Below are positions 1 to 8,169 of a stretch of 21,353 bases of DNA, piece after piece. The stretch is from Rozella allomycis CSF55 (lineage: Eukaryota; Rozellomycota). How positions within the stretch are numbered: the first letter of the stretch is position 1; each line of letters begins with the position of its first letter. Under the pieces are notes generated by a model, which worked only from the letters and a program-made list of their open reading frames with translations, was not told the origin of the DNA and did not search any database. The DNA is taken from assembly GCA_000442015.1 (NCBI GenBank), contig KE560410.1, positions 1-21,353 on the forward strand. Direction: 5' to 3'. A program made the position numbers and the translations under genes.

Positions 1-82
1 CCCCGGGTGTGTATAGATTTAGCCCTATGATGCTGATTCCGATGCAGGAATAATATTTTTGGTGACATAACGCTTCCTTTTG

Positions 83-268
83 TTACATGTCAACCTTCTC
101 TTGTTTAGATATCTTATTAATATCTTGCTTTTGCTTCATTGCTGATCCAAGTGTTAATGTATCATCTTCAACCTCTTCTTCTTCATCGTCTAACGTCTTC
201 CTCTTTATTGAAATCTTCTTCTTCAAAGGATTATAATCTTGCTTTTGAATCTTCGGTAAAATGAATTC
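83..268 (-). CDS. Last exon of an unknown gene, charged C-terminal tail (partial)
   Basis: The minus strand is open from about 298 down to a TAA at 83-85. A CAG acceptor at 269-271 would start a 186-nt exon in phase 0 that encodes 61 residues. The peptide has a basic cluster (KKKISIKRK) followed by an acidic run (DDEEEEVEDD) and a second Lys/Gln-rich stretch. This is the composition of a nuclear or nucleolar protein tail with a bipartite-like nuclear localisation signal. The upstream exons are not visible, because the reading frame closes just before an unresolved base at 304 where a repeat island begins. I recognise no family. It could be a real 3' exon or a truncated copy; the ordered charged composition argues against chance. 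Confidence 0.4.
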   Translation of the reverse strand, partial: EFILPKIQKQDYNPLKKKISIKRKTLDDEEEEVEDDTLTLGSAMKQKQDINKISKQEKVDM

Positions 269-317
269 CTGAATGTTTTGAATATAGATAGATTTTATTT
301 AAGNGAAATTTTAGGGC

Positions 318-431
318 AGCCATAGGGCTAACGAACTGCTAGCCACCGTCGTAGCAGTTCACTCGCGTGTTTGGTACACGCGAGGCAACGGGTAACCTTG
401 ACTACTCGGTTTCAAAGCGACTGGAAGTCGC
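318..431. other. Cluster of four perfect stem-loops
   Basis: Four perfect inverted repeats follow one another: AGCC/GGCT (318-321/326-329), GAACTGCTA/TAGCAGTTC (333-341/352-360, 10-nt loop), CTCGCGTGT/ACACGCGAG (362-370/376-384, 5-nt loop) and GCGACT/AGTCGC (417-422/426-431, 3-nt loop). The second and third are separated by a single base. No ORF of useful length crosses them. The arrangement suggests a structured RNA or a recombination or transposon end. I do not recognise a known RNA family, and no tRNA or hammerhead core is apparent. Confidence 0.6.
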
Positions 432-468
432 AATAAGTGTGAATAATTTGGGTTTAATAGATAAAACA

Positions 469-516
469 ACAACAGGGATAACTTACAACAGGGATAACTT
501 AAAACAGGGATAACAA
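469..516. repeat. Three tandem copies of a 16-bp repeat
   Basis: The unit ACAACAGGGATAACTT occurs at 469-484 and 485-500 as identical copies. A third copy at 501-516 is diverged at its ends but keeps ACAGGGATAAC. It lies just downstream of the stem-loop cluster and just upstream of the inverted-repeat element at 535-817. Confidence 0.85.
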
Positions 517-534
517 AGATAATAAATCTAAAAA

Positions 535-817
535 GGGATTTGGCCGCTGCTATGCAAAAACGACTTTGAATAATTTAATTGAACTGGGGCGCTCTGACTT
601 CGGTCTGACCAAACCTGTTTGGCTCTAGGGTTTTGTTTGGCTTCGGATCTGCGAGTTGGAATTGAGAGTTTTAGGGTCTTAAGTTGGCTTTAGGGTCTTT
701 GTTTCACTTATGCGATCAGGATAAGTAAAACATGCGAGTTTAAGGGTCTTCTAGTCGGATTTAAGGGTTTGTTAAGGTCTAAATTATTTCAAAGTCAGCA
801 TAGCAAGCCAAAATCCC
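535..817. repeat. Inverted-repeat (MITE-like) element of about 283 bp
   Basis: The left arm (535-577) and right arm (780-817) are imperfect inverted repeats. Both read GGGATTT, then GGC, then TGCTATGC, then GACTTTGAA, then TAATTTA inward, with small indels. The interior has no coding potential but repeats the words TTTAGGGTCTT and TTTAAGGGTCTT several times. A non-autonomous DNA transposon or a long hairpin are the two readings. I found no convincing target-site duplication, so the transposon reading is tentative. Confidence 0.55.
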
Positions 818-914
818 ATTACACATATAACAAAAATTTCAGTGATCATTCTCGCTGCGAAGAATTGAGCAGCCCAAATTTATTGCTTTAAAACAAAAAT
901 CAATAATCAAGTAT

Positions 915-1065
915 AAACAAGCACGCTGGTCTATAGGCGAATGATCACTAGTAGCAGTAGCGAATGTGTGATTTCAAGCTTGAATTATTAAATGGTAAAA
1001 CATCTGGGTAAACAGGCGCGTTGGCCTATAGGCGAATGATCACTAGTAGCAGTAGCGAACGTGTG
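915..1065. repeat. Two copies of a dispersed ~110-bp repeat
   Basis: Two units at about 915-970 and 975-1065 share the core CTATAGGCGAATGATCACTA followed by GTAGCAGTAGCGAA and GTGTG. The second carries the palindrome GCCTATAGGC. The same family forms the array at 7731-8140. The second copy stops exactly at the unresolved base 1066, suggesting a contig join inside repeated DNA. Confidence 0.85.
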
Positions 1066-1067
1066 NT

Positions 1068-1196
1068 TATAATGATGGAAAATTTGCGATGAAGTATGGT
1101 CGCTATTTGAATAATGGATACGGTGATAAGAATTCACATCATGCAGAGAAATACGATGAAAACAACAAATATGAAGATGCATACAATGATGANTAG
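1068..1196 (+). CDS. Possible 3' coding fragment, Asn/Asp/Tyr-rich
   Basis: From just after the unresolved base at 1066 a plus-strand frame stays open for 41 complete codons (one ambiguous at 1193), then ends in TAG at 1194-1196, 57 bp before the THADA start codon. The peptide is rich in Tyr, Asn, Asp, Lys and His, with words such as KYGRYLNNGYGDK and EKYDENNKYED. It may be the end of a low-complexity protein whose upstream part was lost at the contig join. No family is recognised, and it could be chance in AT-rich DNA. Confidence 0.3.
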   Translation, partial: YNDGKFAMKYGRYLNNGYGDKNSHHAEKYDENNKYEDAYNDX

Positions 1197-1253
1197 TATA
1201 TTCAAAAGACAACTCACAAAAGACTTTAGTAAGTGGCTGAAAACTTCCTGAAA

Positions 1254-4200
1254 ATGACGAAAAAAAATTCGCACCTGCCTTTCTCATTCTCGGGTGTCGA
1301 AAAGCTCTCAAAAATATACACAAAATGGAGTTCCCAGACATGGAGTGAGCAAAAAGCGAGTATTCTACAGTTTAGCGGGTGTGAAGCGTTCTACGTTGGG
1401 ATAGGCGTTGACGATGCGACTCTGAAGCGGCTGTGTGTGCAGCGAGTTGAGCAGAGTGAGTATGAAGCGAGTGATGAAGATATGCGGCTGCTGCGTGAGG
1501 TTGTTGGGTATGAGGGGTATTTGTATGGGCTGTTTGTGTTTGAGATGGTTGGGATGGGACGAGTGTGTGGGTATTTGGTGAGGGAGCTGGTTGATGAGAT
1601 GTGTGGTGGGGAGGCGATGGATGATGGGGTTGAGTTGATGGCGTTGAGGTGTTTGTATGTGCTGATAAGGGATGGACGGACGGTTGTTGGGTGTGAGGAG
1701 GGGAGGAGGCTTGAGATGTGGTTGGAGGCGTGTTTTGGGAAGAGCAAGGAGACTGTTGGTGTTGCTGGGCTGGTAGTTGTTGGGCTGTGGAAGAAGAATG
1801 GGGTGTTGAGGGAGAAGATGGAAGAGTTTGTTGGAGGGATGGGCTGTGATGTAAGGAGTGTGAGTGTGATCAAGGCGTTGTTTACGTTGGAGTTTGAGAC
1901 GATTGAGTGGTGTTTGGAGAAGATGCTTGGAGTTGTGATGGCAGGGTGTGAGACTGGGAATGTATTGATTGTGCGGGTGATTAGTTTTGAGGCTTTGGTT
2001 GATGTGCACAAGTATCATTGTGAGAATATGAATGGAGTTGATGGGAGGATGGGGATTGTGGAGCGGATGAGCAGATATTGGGATGATGCTGTGGATATAT
2101 TGAGGTATAAGGTGAGGGATTTGTTTATGGTGAAGATGATGTATGAGAGCAAGGAGGAGATTAATGGGATTGCTAGGCGGGTGATGAAGAATATTGGCAG
2201 TGGGGGTGTTGTGCAGAAGAATGCGTATGGGATGATGAGTGTGTTGATGAGACATATGAAGGTTGAAGATGCGAGTGAGAAGATTGAAGAGTGTGTGATG
2301 TCGTGTGAAGGGGCGATGGAATCAGAGTTGTTGAGGAATAAAGCGTGTGATTTGTTGTGTGCATGTTTGAGTGTAGAAATAGAGAATGTTACTTTGAGTG
2401 AATATAAGAGTTTGAAGGTTGTGATGAGAGGGATGGAGAGTGCGAATGTGAATGTGAGGAATGCGTTGTGTAGATTGGTGATGAAACCGATATGCGAGAG
2501 GTATGTGAAGAGCATCCCAAAGTTGATTGAGAGTGTTGGAGGTGATGGGAATGTTAGGGGGAAGATGGCGCTGATGACTGTAGCGAAGACTGTTGGAGGG
2601 ATAGAGATGAATGATGTGAGGGAGCAATTGAAGAAATGTTTTGATCATTTTGATGAAGATGTGAGAATCCAGGCGTTGAGCTTTGTGTGTCAAGATAGAA
2701 AAAGCTGCAAGGAAATTAAACAAGAAGAATTAGAGCTAGTTTTGTATTTTGTGGAGAATTGTTTCTTGACTATTAATAGTGATACAAGACCAAAAATTAA
2801 AGTTAATTTGAAGAGAATGTTTGAGAGAATGAAGAAGAGTTTTAAAAGTAATATTGATGTTTATGAGATCTATTTGAATAAAATGTTAAAGTTTTGTGAC
2901 GAGGGATTGCATTTGGGATCATGTTATAATAGATTGAGTATTTGTTTGTTTTTGGTTAAAGAAATTATTGAGTTTGAAATTGAAATTGATTATGCGTTGA
3001 TTTGGAATAAACTGTTTAAATGTATTTTCTATGATGATTTTGAACTGAAAGAAAATTGTTATGAAATATTGAAGACTATTAAACATAAATTACAGGGCAC
3101 AAAAGGGATTGATGATAGTTTCAAGTCGTTAGATATGCATTTACTGAATTCTGTAAGATCTAATGATGCTGAATCCATTGCGTTGTTGATAAGATTGATG
3201 AAAGAACCACTAATGAAATATTATAAATTGTTTAGAAAACACTTGAATGAAGCAAAGAAGGATATTAAAAGAGCGAGTGTTGAGTATTCGTTGCAAGGAG
3301 TTTTAATAGTTTTGGGTTATTTAATTGAAGATGAGAAAGAATTTAATGATGTTGAAATAAGAGAAGGATTGTTTGAAATGATTAGAGAATTGAAGAATAT
3401 AGTTTCTAAAGTTATGGAGAGTTCAGCACCTGAAGGGTTCATCATTGACGACATTGACATAACCACTGCTAGTAGTAGTGCATTAACTTGTAACGCTTTG
3501 TCTTCGCAATTAACTTGTAACGCTTTGTCTTCGCAGTATCTCAGTTGCTATTGTTGGAGATCAATTAAACAATCAAATCAACTTGCAGGGGTTTTAGCAA
3601 AATGTTTTGAAAAAGATTACGAGTTTATTTCAAGGTTAGCAGAATATTTAAAAGATTTATTAATAAATTCAACACATTGCGGGGCATTTAATTCAGCAGT
3701 TCCATCTTTTCAATTGGTGTGTTCAATACTTTATAAGAATAAACAAATGAAAGAAATTAGTGGATTGATTGATGGATTATTTTCTAGTTTGAATGAGAAA
3801 CAAAGTTATACAAGAAGAAGCGGTGGGATTCCATTAGTCTTGTTGGAAATATTAAAGAATACAAATGACCAATTTCTAGAATATTCTTTTAATAAACTAA
3901 TAAAGAATTGTTTTGAAGAAGAAGAAGAAGATCATGTCAAGATACATTCAATGAATATAATTAAGAGTATTATTAAAGAATCAACATTGAAAAAGAATAT
4001 AATAAACTATATTAGTGATTGTATGGAAATTTGTTTGAGTTCATTGAAGAGTAAAGATTGGAATATAAGAAATTGTGGAATGATGCTTTTTAGTTCATTG
4101 ATTGTTAGAATATTTGGTAGTAAGAAATCTAAAGATGAATCTTTGAAGGAAAATAAAATTACTGCGAATGAATTGTTTTTCAAGTTTCCCAAGATTTACA

Positions 4201-5907
4201 ATTTAATTCTACTAGAACTAAAGGGGATGAAGGGGGTGAAGGGGGAAAAGGGGGAAAAGGAGAATGGAGAGAATAGTACTACTTCAATATCCACTACTTC
4301 TTCGTCTACTGCGACGTTGTTTTATATTCTTTTGTTGTTGAATAGACTGGAACCATCATCTTCTGATAAATTACATGGAATAGATTTAGATGAAATAATA
4401 GATTTACTATTTAATCTACTGGGGTCTCATAATATAAGAATACGAAGTATGACAGTCAATGCAATATATTCTTTAACAAATGATTTCAATTCTCTTTTTC
4501 TCTATTTAAAGAATATTTGTTTAAATCTAAATCTTTACTCTTCAAACTTTCAACATGGCATTCTACTCTTGTTTCATAAAATATTAAAAAAGATTAATCT
4601 AAACAATTTCAATCTAAATAATCTTTTTATTCATCAATCTTTTAAATGTCCAATAATCTCTCAATTGATAATTCAAATCTTAATTGATTTTAACTTCAAT
4701 TCTATTTCTGATGCAATTCCTTTTATTAAAGCAAATGTTTATTATTCAGCTATTGAACCAAATCAAAGAAATTTACTTTTAAATTCAATCAACTTTAATG
4801 TTTCAAATGAATCATCTATTCATGATTTAAAGTCTATTTTACAGAATATATCAAGGTAAGTATTTTATAGATTGTTTTCTTTTTTAAATGATGTTTTTGA
4901 TTAGTCTTTATGAAATCCATTGATTCCAAAGCCTTTTCTGATTCCATCTCTTTAACTATTTCTTTTATTTAAACAGTTTCTAATTATAGATTTGGTATTT
5001 CTGAAAATTACAAGTCTTTGAAACAGTAAGTTATTTCACCTTTATTATTCTCATTCCATCTAATGATGTCTTTATGAATTCCATTGATTCTAAAAGCCTT
5101 TTCTGATTCCATCTCTTTAACTATTTCTTTTATTTAAACAGTTTCTAATTATAGATTCGGCATTTCTGAAAATTACAATTCTTTGAAACAGTAAGTTATT
5201 TCACCTTTTATTATTCTCATTCCATCTAATGATGTTCTTGATTAGTCTTTATGAAATCCATTGATTCCAAAAGCCTTTTCTGATTCAATCTCTCTATTAT
5301 TTCAATTTCTTTAACAGTTTCTAATTATAGGTATTTGTTAAGCAAACAGCCAAAGAATCAACTAGAAGAGAAGAATATTCTTGAATCTCTTTTGCTATTC
5401 CCTTCAATAGAATTTCCACCAGAGAGAATCCTCGATCAAACTATTTCATGTAAAAATAACCACATCAAATATTTAAACCTCTTGGTTCTATCAAAGACTA
5501 ATTTATCAACTCTAAATTCCTCTTACATTGAAAAGCTATCAACGTTCCTTTATGGGTTATCAGATCCAACAGTAAACTATTACCTACGATTAAGTTGTTC
5601 TCGTGTTGTCGAGTCTTTAATACCAATATTCACAGCATTCAAAAATGACTATTTCATTACCGCACTATGTAGGCTTCTAATGGATGACGATGATTCTATC
5701 AGGCATTCAATTAACTATTCCTGTCAATCTATTCTGCCTCATCCATCTGATACTCTAGTTGCTCTAAAATATTTTGCTTCGATGATTGGAAATAAGTCCT
5801 TACTAAAATCTACATCAAATAGTGACTATGGGGCAAATGGGCTTTTCAAAAAGGAACAAGCTAATCAATTCATTGATAATATTTTATTGAACTCTTTAAT
5901 AAAATAG
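1254..5907 (+). CDS. THADA/Trm732 homologue, tRNA 2'-O-methylation cofactor
   Basis: Exons 1254-4855, 4990-5025, 5155-5190 and 5331-5907 join in frame (all introns phase 2) to give 1416 aa, close to yeast Trm732. The family is an armadillo/HEAT-repeat partner of the FTSJ1/Trm7 methyltransferase, which modifies the tRNA anticodon loop at position 32 in the cytoplasm. Diagnostic DUF2428 motifs are CYCWRSIKQ (about residue 768), TRRSGGIPL (about 853) and NIRNCGMMLFSSLIVRIFG (about 936), followed by an FFKFPKIY segment. The last exon has the terminal HEAT repeats (YLRLSCSRVVESL, LMDDDDSIRHSI). The start is the first ATG after an in-frame stop at 1230-1232. Oddities: a 9-residue duplication just before the CYCWRS motif, a Gly/Lys/Glu-rich insert near residue 990, two duplicated microexons, and a very G-rich sense strand over the first 1.4 kb. 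Family assignment is firm; splicing of the microexons is inferred. Confidence 0.9.
3483..3536 (+). repeat. 27-bp in-frame tandem duplication inside THADA
   Basis: Bases 3483-3509 and 3510-3536 are identical except for the last base (A or G). They encode LTCNALSSQ twice, in the linker immediately before the conserved CYCWRS motif. The duplication keeps the frame and sits at a domain edge where length variation should be tolerated. Confidence 0.95.
4856..5330 (+). repeat. Tandemly duplicated introns with two 36-nt microexons
   Basis: Three introns (4856-4989, 5026-5154, 5191-5330) begin GTAAGT and end TTTCTAATTATAG. They share a long internal block (CTTTATGAAATCCATTGATT or close variants, then CTTTTCTGATTC). 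Between them are two 36-nt exons, 4990-5025 and 5155-5190, encoding FGISENYKSLKQ and FGISENYNSLKQ; they differ at three bases, one of which changes an amino acid. All junctions are phase 2, so none, one or both cassettes can be included without breaking the frame. The unit is 165 bp. The TCTAAT word close to the acceptor is a candidate branch point. Confidence 0.85.
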
Positions 5908-5913
5908 AATTTT

Positions 5914-5919
5914 AATAAA
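5914..5919 (+). terminator. Poly(A) signal of the THADA gene
   Basis: AATAAA lies six bases after the THADA stop codon, followed by AT-rich DNA. Such a short distance fits the compact 3' ends of the other genes here. Confidence 0.6.
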
Positions 5920-6456
5920 ATTAGTTCCAACTTGAAATAATATATTTGTAATACAGTTGATTATGCGGGGCTTGCGTTCTCTTCTTATATTCAGATTTCA
6001 TTTAAACTATAAAATATTAAAGGAGTAAATCAGCCATTAGGCGAGTCACCCTAGTACATTAAAATATTGAATCAAGTTACATTTAAGTAAACATACTTCG
6101 AATCTGGACCATAAGCGGAGATTTGGATTTGATATAAGCTATTTAATAGTTACCGAAACATATGCCGTAGAGATGTATTCTGTGATTTTCATTTGCGTAA
6201 TCACTTCCTCCATGTGGTAGATATTTTTTGGAAATGAGTGGTAATGGACAATAGATTATAGATCGTTCATTTTCATCATAACCAACTTGCATTGCTATTC
6301 CGAATTTCGGAAAAGACATCCCACTTCTATGGTTGGAAACTAGGCCTTCAGCCCATCAGATTTTTATGTGGAGGCTTTTGGTAGGCATTTGAAGTCTTTC
6401 AAAGGTCATATTTCTCACTTTATTCTTTAAAAAATAGAATGTCATAAAATTTAATG
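5920..6456. other. Intergenic DNA without a recognisable gene
   Basis: No frame of useful length is seen. A diverged 50-bp segment at 6075-6124 (TTACATTTAA, then TCGAATCTGGACCA, then CGGAGATTT) recurs in direct orientation at 6705-6753, on the other side of the SINE, pointing to an old duplication. Confidence 0.5.
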
Positions 6457-6660
6457 GAATTTTTTTTTTTTTTTAAATATATACAATTAAGTCAATAATC
6501 GTATTTATTAAGGATGAGGGATCCACATCGTCAAAGTCACCAAGGAGTCGAACCCTGCCTCACCCTAAAACCCCGGAAAATTCGGATACATGGATGGGGT
6601 TCGAACCATGCACCTAGACGTCCAAAAGTGCCTTAGTTTGCCACTAGACCACCGGACAGT
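6457..6660 (-). mobile_element. tRNA-derived SINE
   Basis: Read on the minus strand, the element starts at about 6657 with GTCCGGTGGTCTAGTGGC. This contains a tRNA-like A box (6640-6652) like that of Glu, Gly or Asp tRNAs. About 45 bp on is a B box, GGTTCGAACC (6598-6607). A second B-box-like word (GGTTCGACTC) lies at 6545-6554, as in dimeric SINEs. The body ends in a run of 15 As (6460-6474 as Ts on the plus strand). The T arm does not pair well, so this is not a functional tRNA gene. Transcription would be by RNA polymerase III from the internal boxes, and mobility would depend on a LINE elsewhere. Flanking GTCATAAAAT and GTCAAAAAAT are weak candidates for a target duplication. Confidence 0.7.
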
Positions 6661-6879
6661 CAAAAAATGAAGCATCTTTTTGCTTTTGAAAATTTCGAAT
6701 CGGGATTACATTTAAAGTGAATAAATCGAATTTGGACCAAACGGACAGAGTTTACGACCCGGGCTTCAGAATCGTTTATTGAAATGTTGATTTAATACTA
6801 CTTTCACCTCGAATATTCCTTGAAGGGATTTACACCGTTGACCAGTGTAATCTGTGTATACGCATTTTGAGATCATCGT

Positions 6880-7370
6880 CCCCCCGCACCACCCAGAGAA
6901 ACCCGTAATTTTGTCTTTTCGCCGCACCATTACCGCACCACTTCAGAAACTCACACTAAAATCGCAATTCAAAAATTTGATATATATAGCTGTTGAGAAT
7001 ATACATAAAAATAGATTTATATCATTTATTCATATTTATAATATCATCCTGGGTACATATTTAGTCTATAATATCATCCTGGGTACATATTTAGTCGTGC
7101 ATTCTGTCTTCTTTCTCATGAGAAAGTCGCCCTTTTTCTTGAGTTCTTTAAGTTTTTTCTGTCACGTTTGTTACATGCAAGCTATGATGCTTCGTTAAGT
7201 TAATCGGCGAGTTGTACTATGTCTAATTAACGCATAAATTTGACAAGTCCTTGAGGTGGTGCGGGCAAATGACATATGGTGCGGGAAATGATATTTTTAT
7301 TAAGGTGGTGCGGCAAATGACANAGGTGCGGAACAATGACATTCTTATTAAGGTGGTGCGGACAAATAAT
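6880..7370. repeat. Inverted GGTGGTGCGG repeats around AT-rich core
   Basis: The left side (6880-6945) has CCGCACCACC, GCCGCACCAT and CCGCACCACT. The right side (7250-7370) has the reverse complement repeatedly: GGTGGTGCGGGCAAATGACA, then a similar unit about 52 bp later, then a third partial unit. The outer ends read GATCATCGTCC and, as reverse complement, GATTATTTGTCC, so the whole resembles a non-autonomous element with subterminal repeats. An unresolved base at 7323 falls within the right repeats. Confidence 0.5.
7037..7096. repeat. Perfect 30-bp tandem duplication
   Basis: Bases 7037-7066 and 7067-7096 are identical (TATAATATCATCCTGGGTAC followed by ATATTTAGTC). The duplication lies inside the core of the inverted-repeat region and has no coding role that I can see. 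Confidence 0.95.
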
Positions 7371-7730
7371 CTACCCTACGCTTCTTTGATCCCGACGGGC
7401 CAAATTTTGCCTATGAACTCACCAATATCTAATACAGGGCTCACGAATATGCTTTCAAAATGTGTCATTAATGATGAAGAAGNAGAGACTTGTTAACAAC
7501 ATTGAAGAATTTCCTCTACTTCTAGATAAGTGGTTGGATCGATAGCTAATGATCTCCATCACTGATGCCATCAAAGTACCATTCGTACGCGAAAATGCAA
7601 ATTAAGATTACAGCCAACAGTCAATAATATACTCAAATAATAAACCATGATTTAATAATGATTAAATATCATAACACAGCACCAATATTCCAAGTTTTTC
7701 GCTATAGACGTGTTTTGCAATGTCGCCGTN
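7371..7730. other. Intergenic DNA between repeat blocks
   Basis: One plus-strand frame is open through about 7371-7495, with words such as PYASLIPTGQILP, and contains the unresolved base 7483. It has no start codon of its own and no recognised family. The rest, to 7730, is AT-rich with no gene. It ends at the unresolved base 7730, where the ~110-bp array begins. Confidence 0.35.
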
Positions 7731-8140
7731 GTTTGCAGCTTAAAATATTAATTGGTAAAACATATGGGCGATTAAGGGCTTTGGCCTATAGGCGAATGAT
7801 TACCAGTAGCAGTAGCGAAGGTGTGATTTCAACTAAGCCAGTTTGCAGCTTAAATTATTAATTGGTAAAACATATGGGTGAACAAGGGCTTTGGCCTATA
7901 GGCGAGTGATCACCAGTAGCAGTAGCGAACGTGTGATTTCAACTTAGCCAGTTTGCAGCTNACAAGCGCGTTGGCCTATAGGCGAATGGTCACTAGTAGC
8001 AGTAGCGAACGTGTGATTTCAACTTAGTCAAATTTGCAGCTTAAATTATTAATTGGTAAAACACATGGGTGAACAAGCGCGTTGGCCTATAGGCGAATGA
8101 TCACTAGTAGCAGTAGCGAACGTGTGATCTCAACTTAGCC
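7731..8140. repeat. Array of four ~110-bp tandem repeats
   Basis: Copies can be aligned on TTGGCCTATAGGCGA at 7781, 7891, 7971 and 8082. Spacing is 110, 80 and 111 bp; the short interval is where the unresolved base 7961 replaces about 30 bp of the unit. Each unit runs GTTTGCAGCTTAAATTATTA, ATTGGTAAAACATATGGG, GGCCTATAGGCG, GTAGCAGTAGCGAA, GTGTGATTTCAACTTAGCC. The unit contains the 10-bp palindrome GCCTATAGGC, and TGATCA or GTGATCAC in three of the four copies. Two more copies lie at 915-1065, so the family is dispersed. It has no spacer structure and is not a CRISPR array. Confidence 0.9.
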
Positions 8141-8164
8141 CATTTCTAACCGAGCCGCTGCAGC

Positions 8165-8169
8165 GTCAT
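8165..8169. other. Left target-site duplication GTCAT
   Basis: GTCAT immediately precedes the left LTR and is repeated at 12517-12521 immediately after the right LTR. Five base pairs is the usual length for Ty3/gypsy integrases. Confidence 0.85.

Noticed and set aside
466-516. A homing-endonuclease recognition site, because of the repeated CAGGGATAAC.
   Set aside because: Only part of the known I-SceI site is shared and there is no endonuclease gene or intron context; it is a simple tandem repeat.
600-770. Internal telomeric repeats, because of TTTAGGG words.
   Set aside because: The words are irregularly spaced and continue as GTCTT rather than as tandem heptamers.
1233-1253. THADA starting at GTG 1233.
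   Set aside because: A nuclear eukaryotic gene should start at ATG. The first in-frame ATG is at 1254, and a stop precedes 1233.
1365-2723. Several long open frames on the minus strand opposite THADA (up to 296 codons).
   Set aside because: They are His/Pro/Ser/Asn-rich, overlap one another in different frames, and result from the G-rich, C-poor sense strand of THADA. The sense frame carries the conserved family motifs.
6457-6660. A functional tRNA gene.
   Set aside because: A and B boxes are present, but the T stem and acceptor stem do not pair properly and there is a poly(A) tail, so it is a SINE.
7731-8140. A CRISPR array.
   Set aside because: Units are about 110 bp and directly contiguous with no unique spacers, and the setting is eukaryotic.
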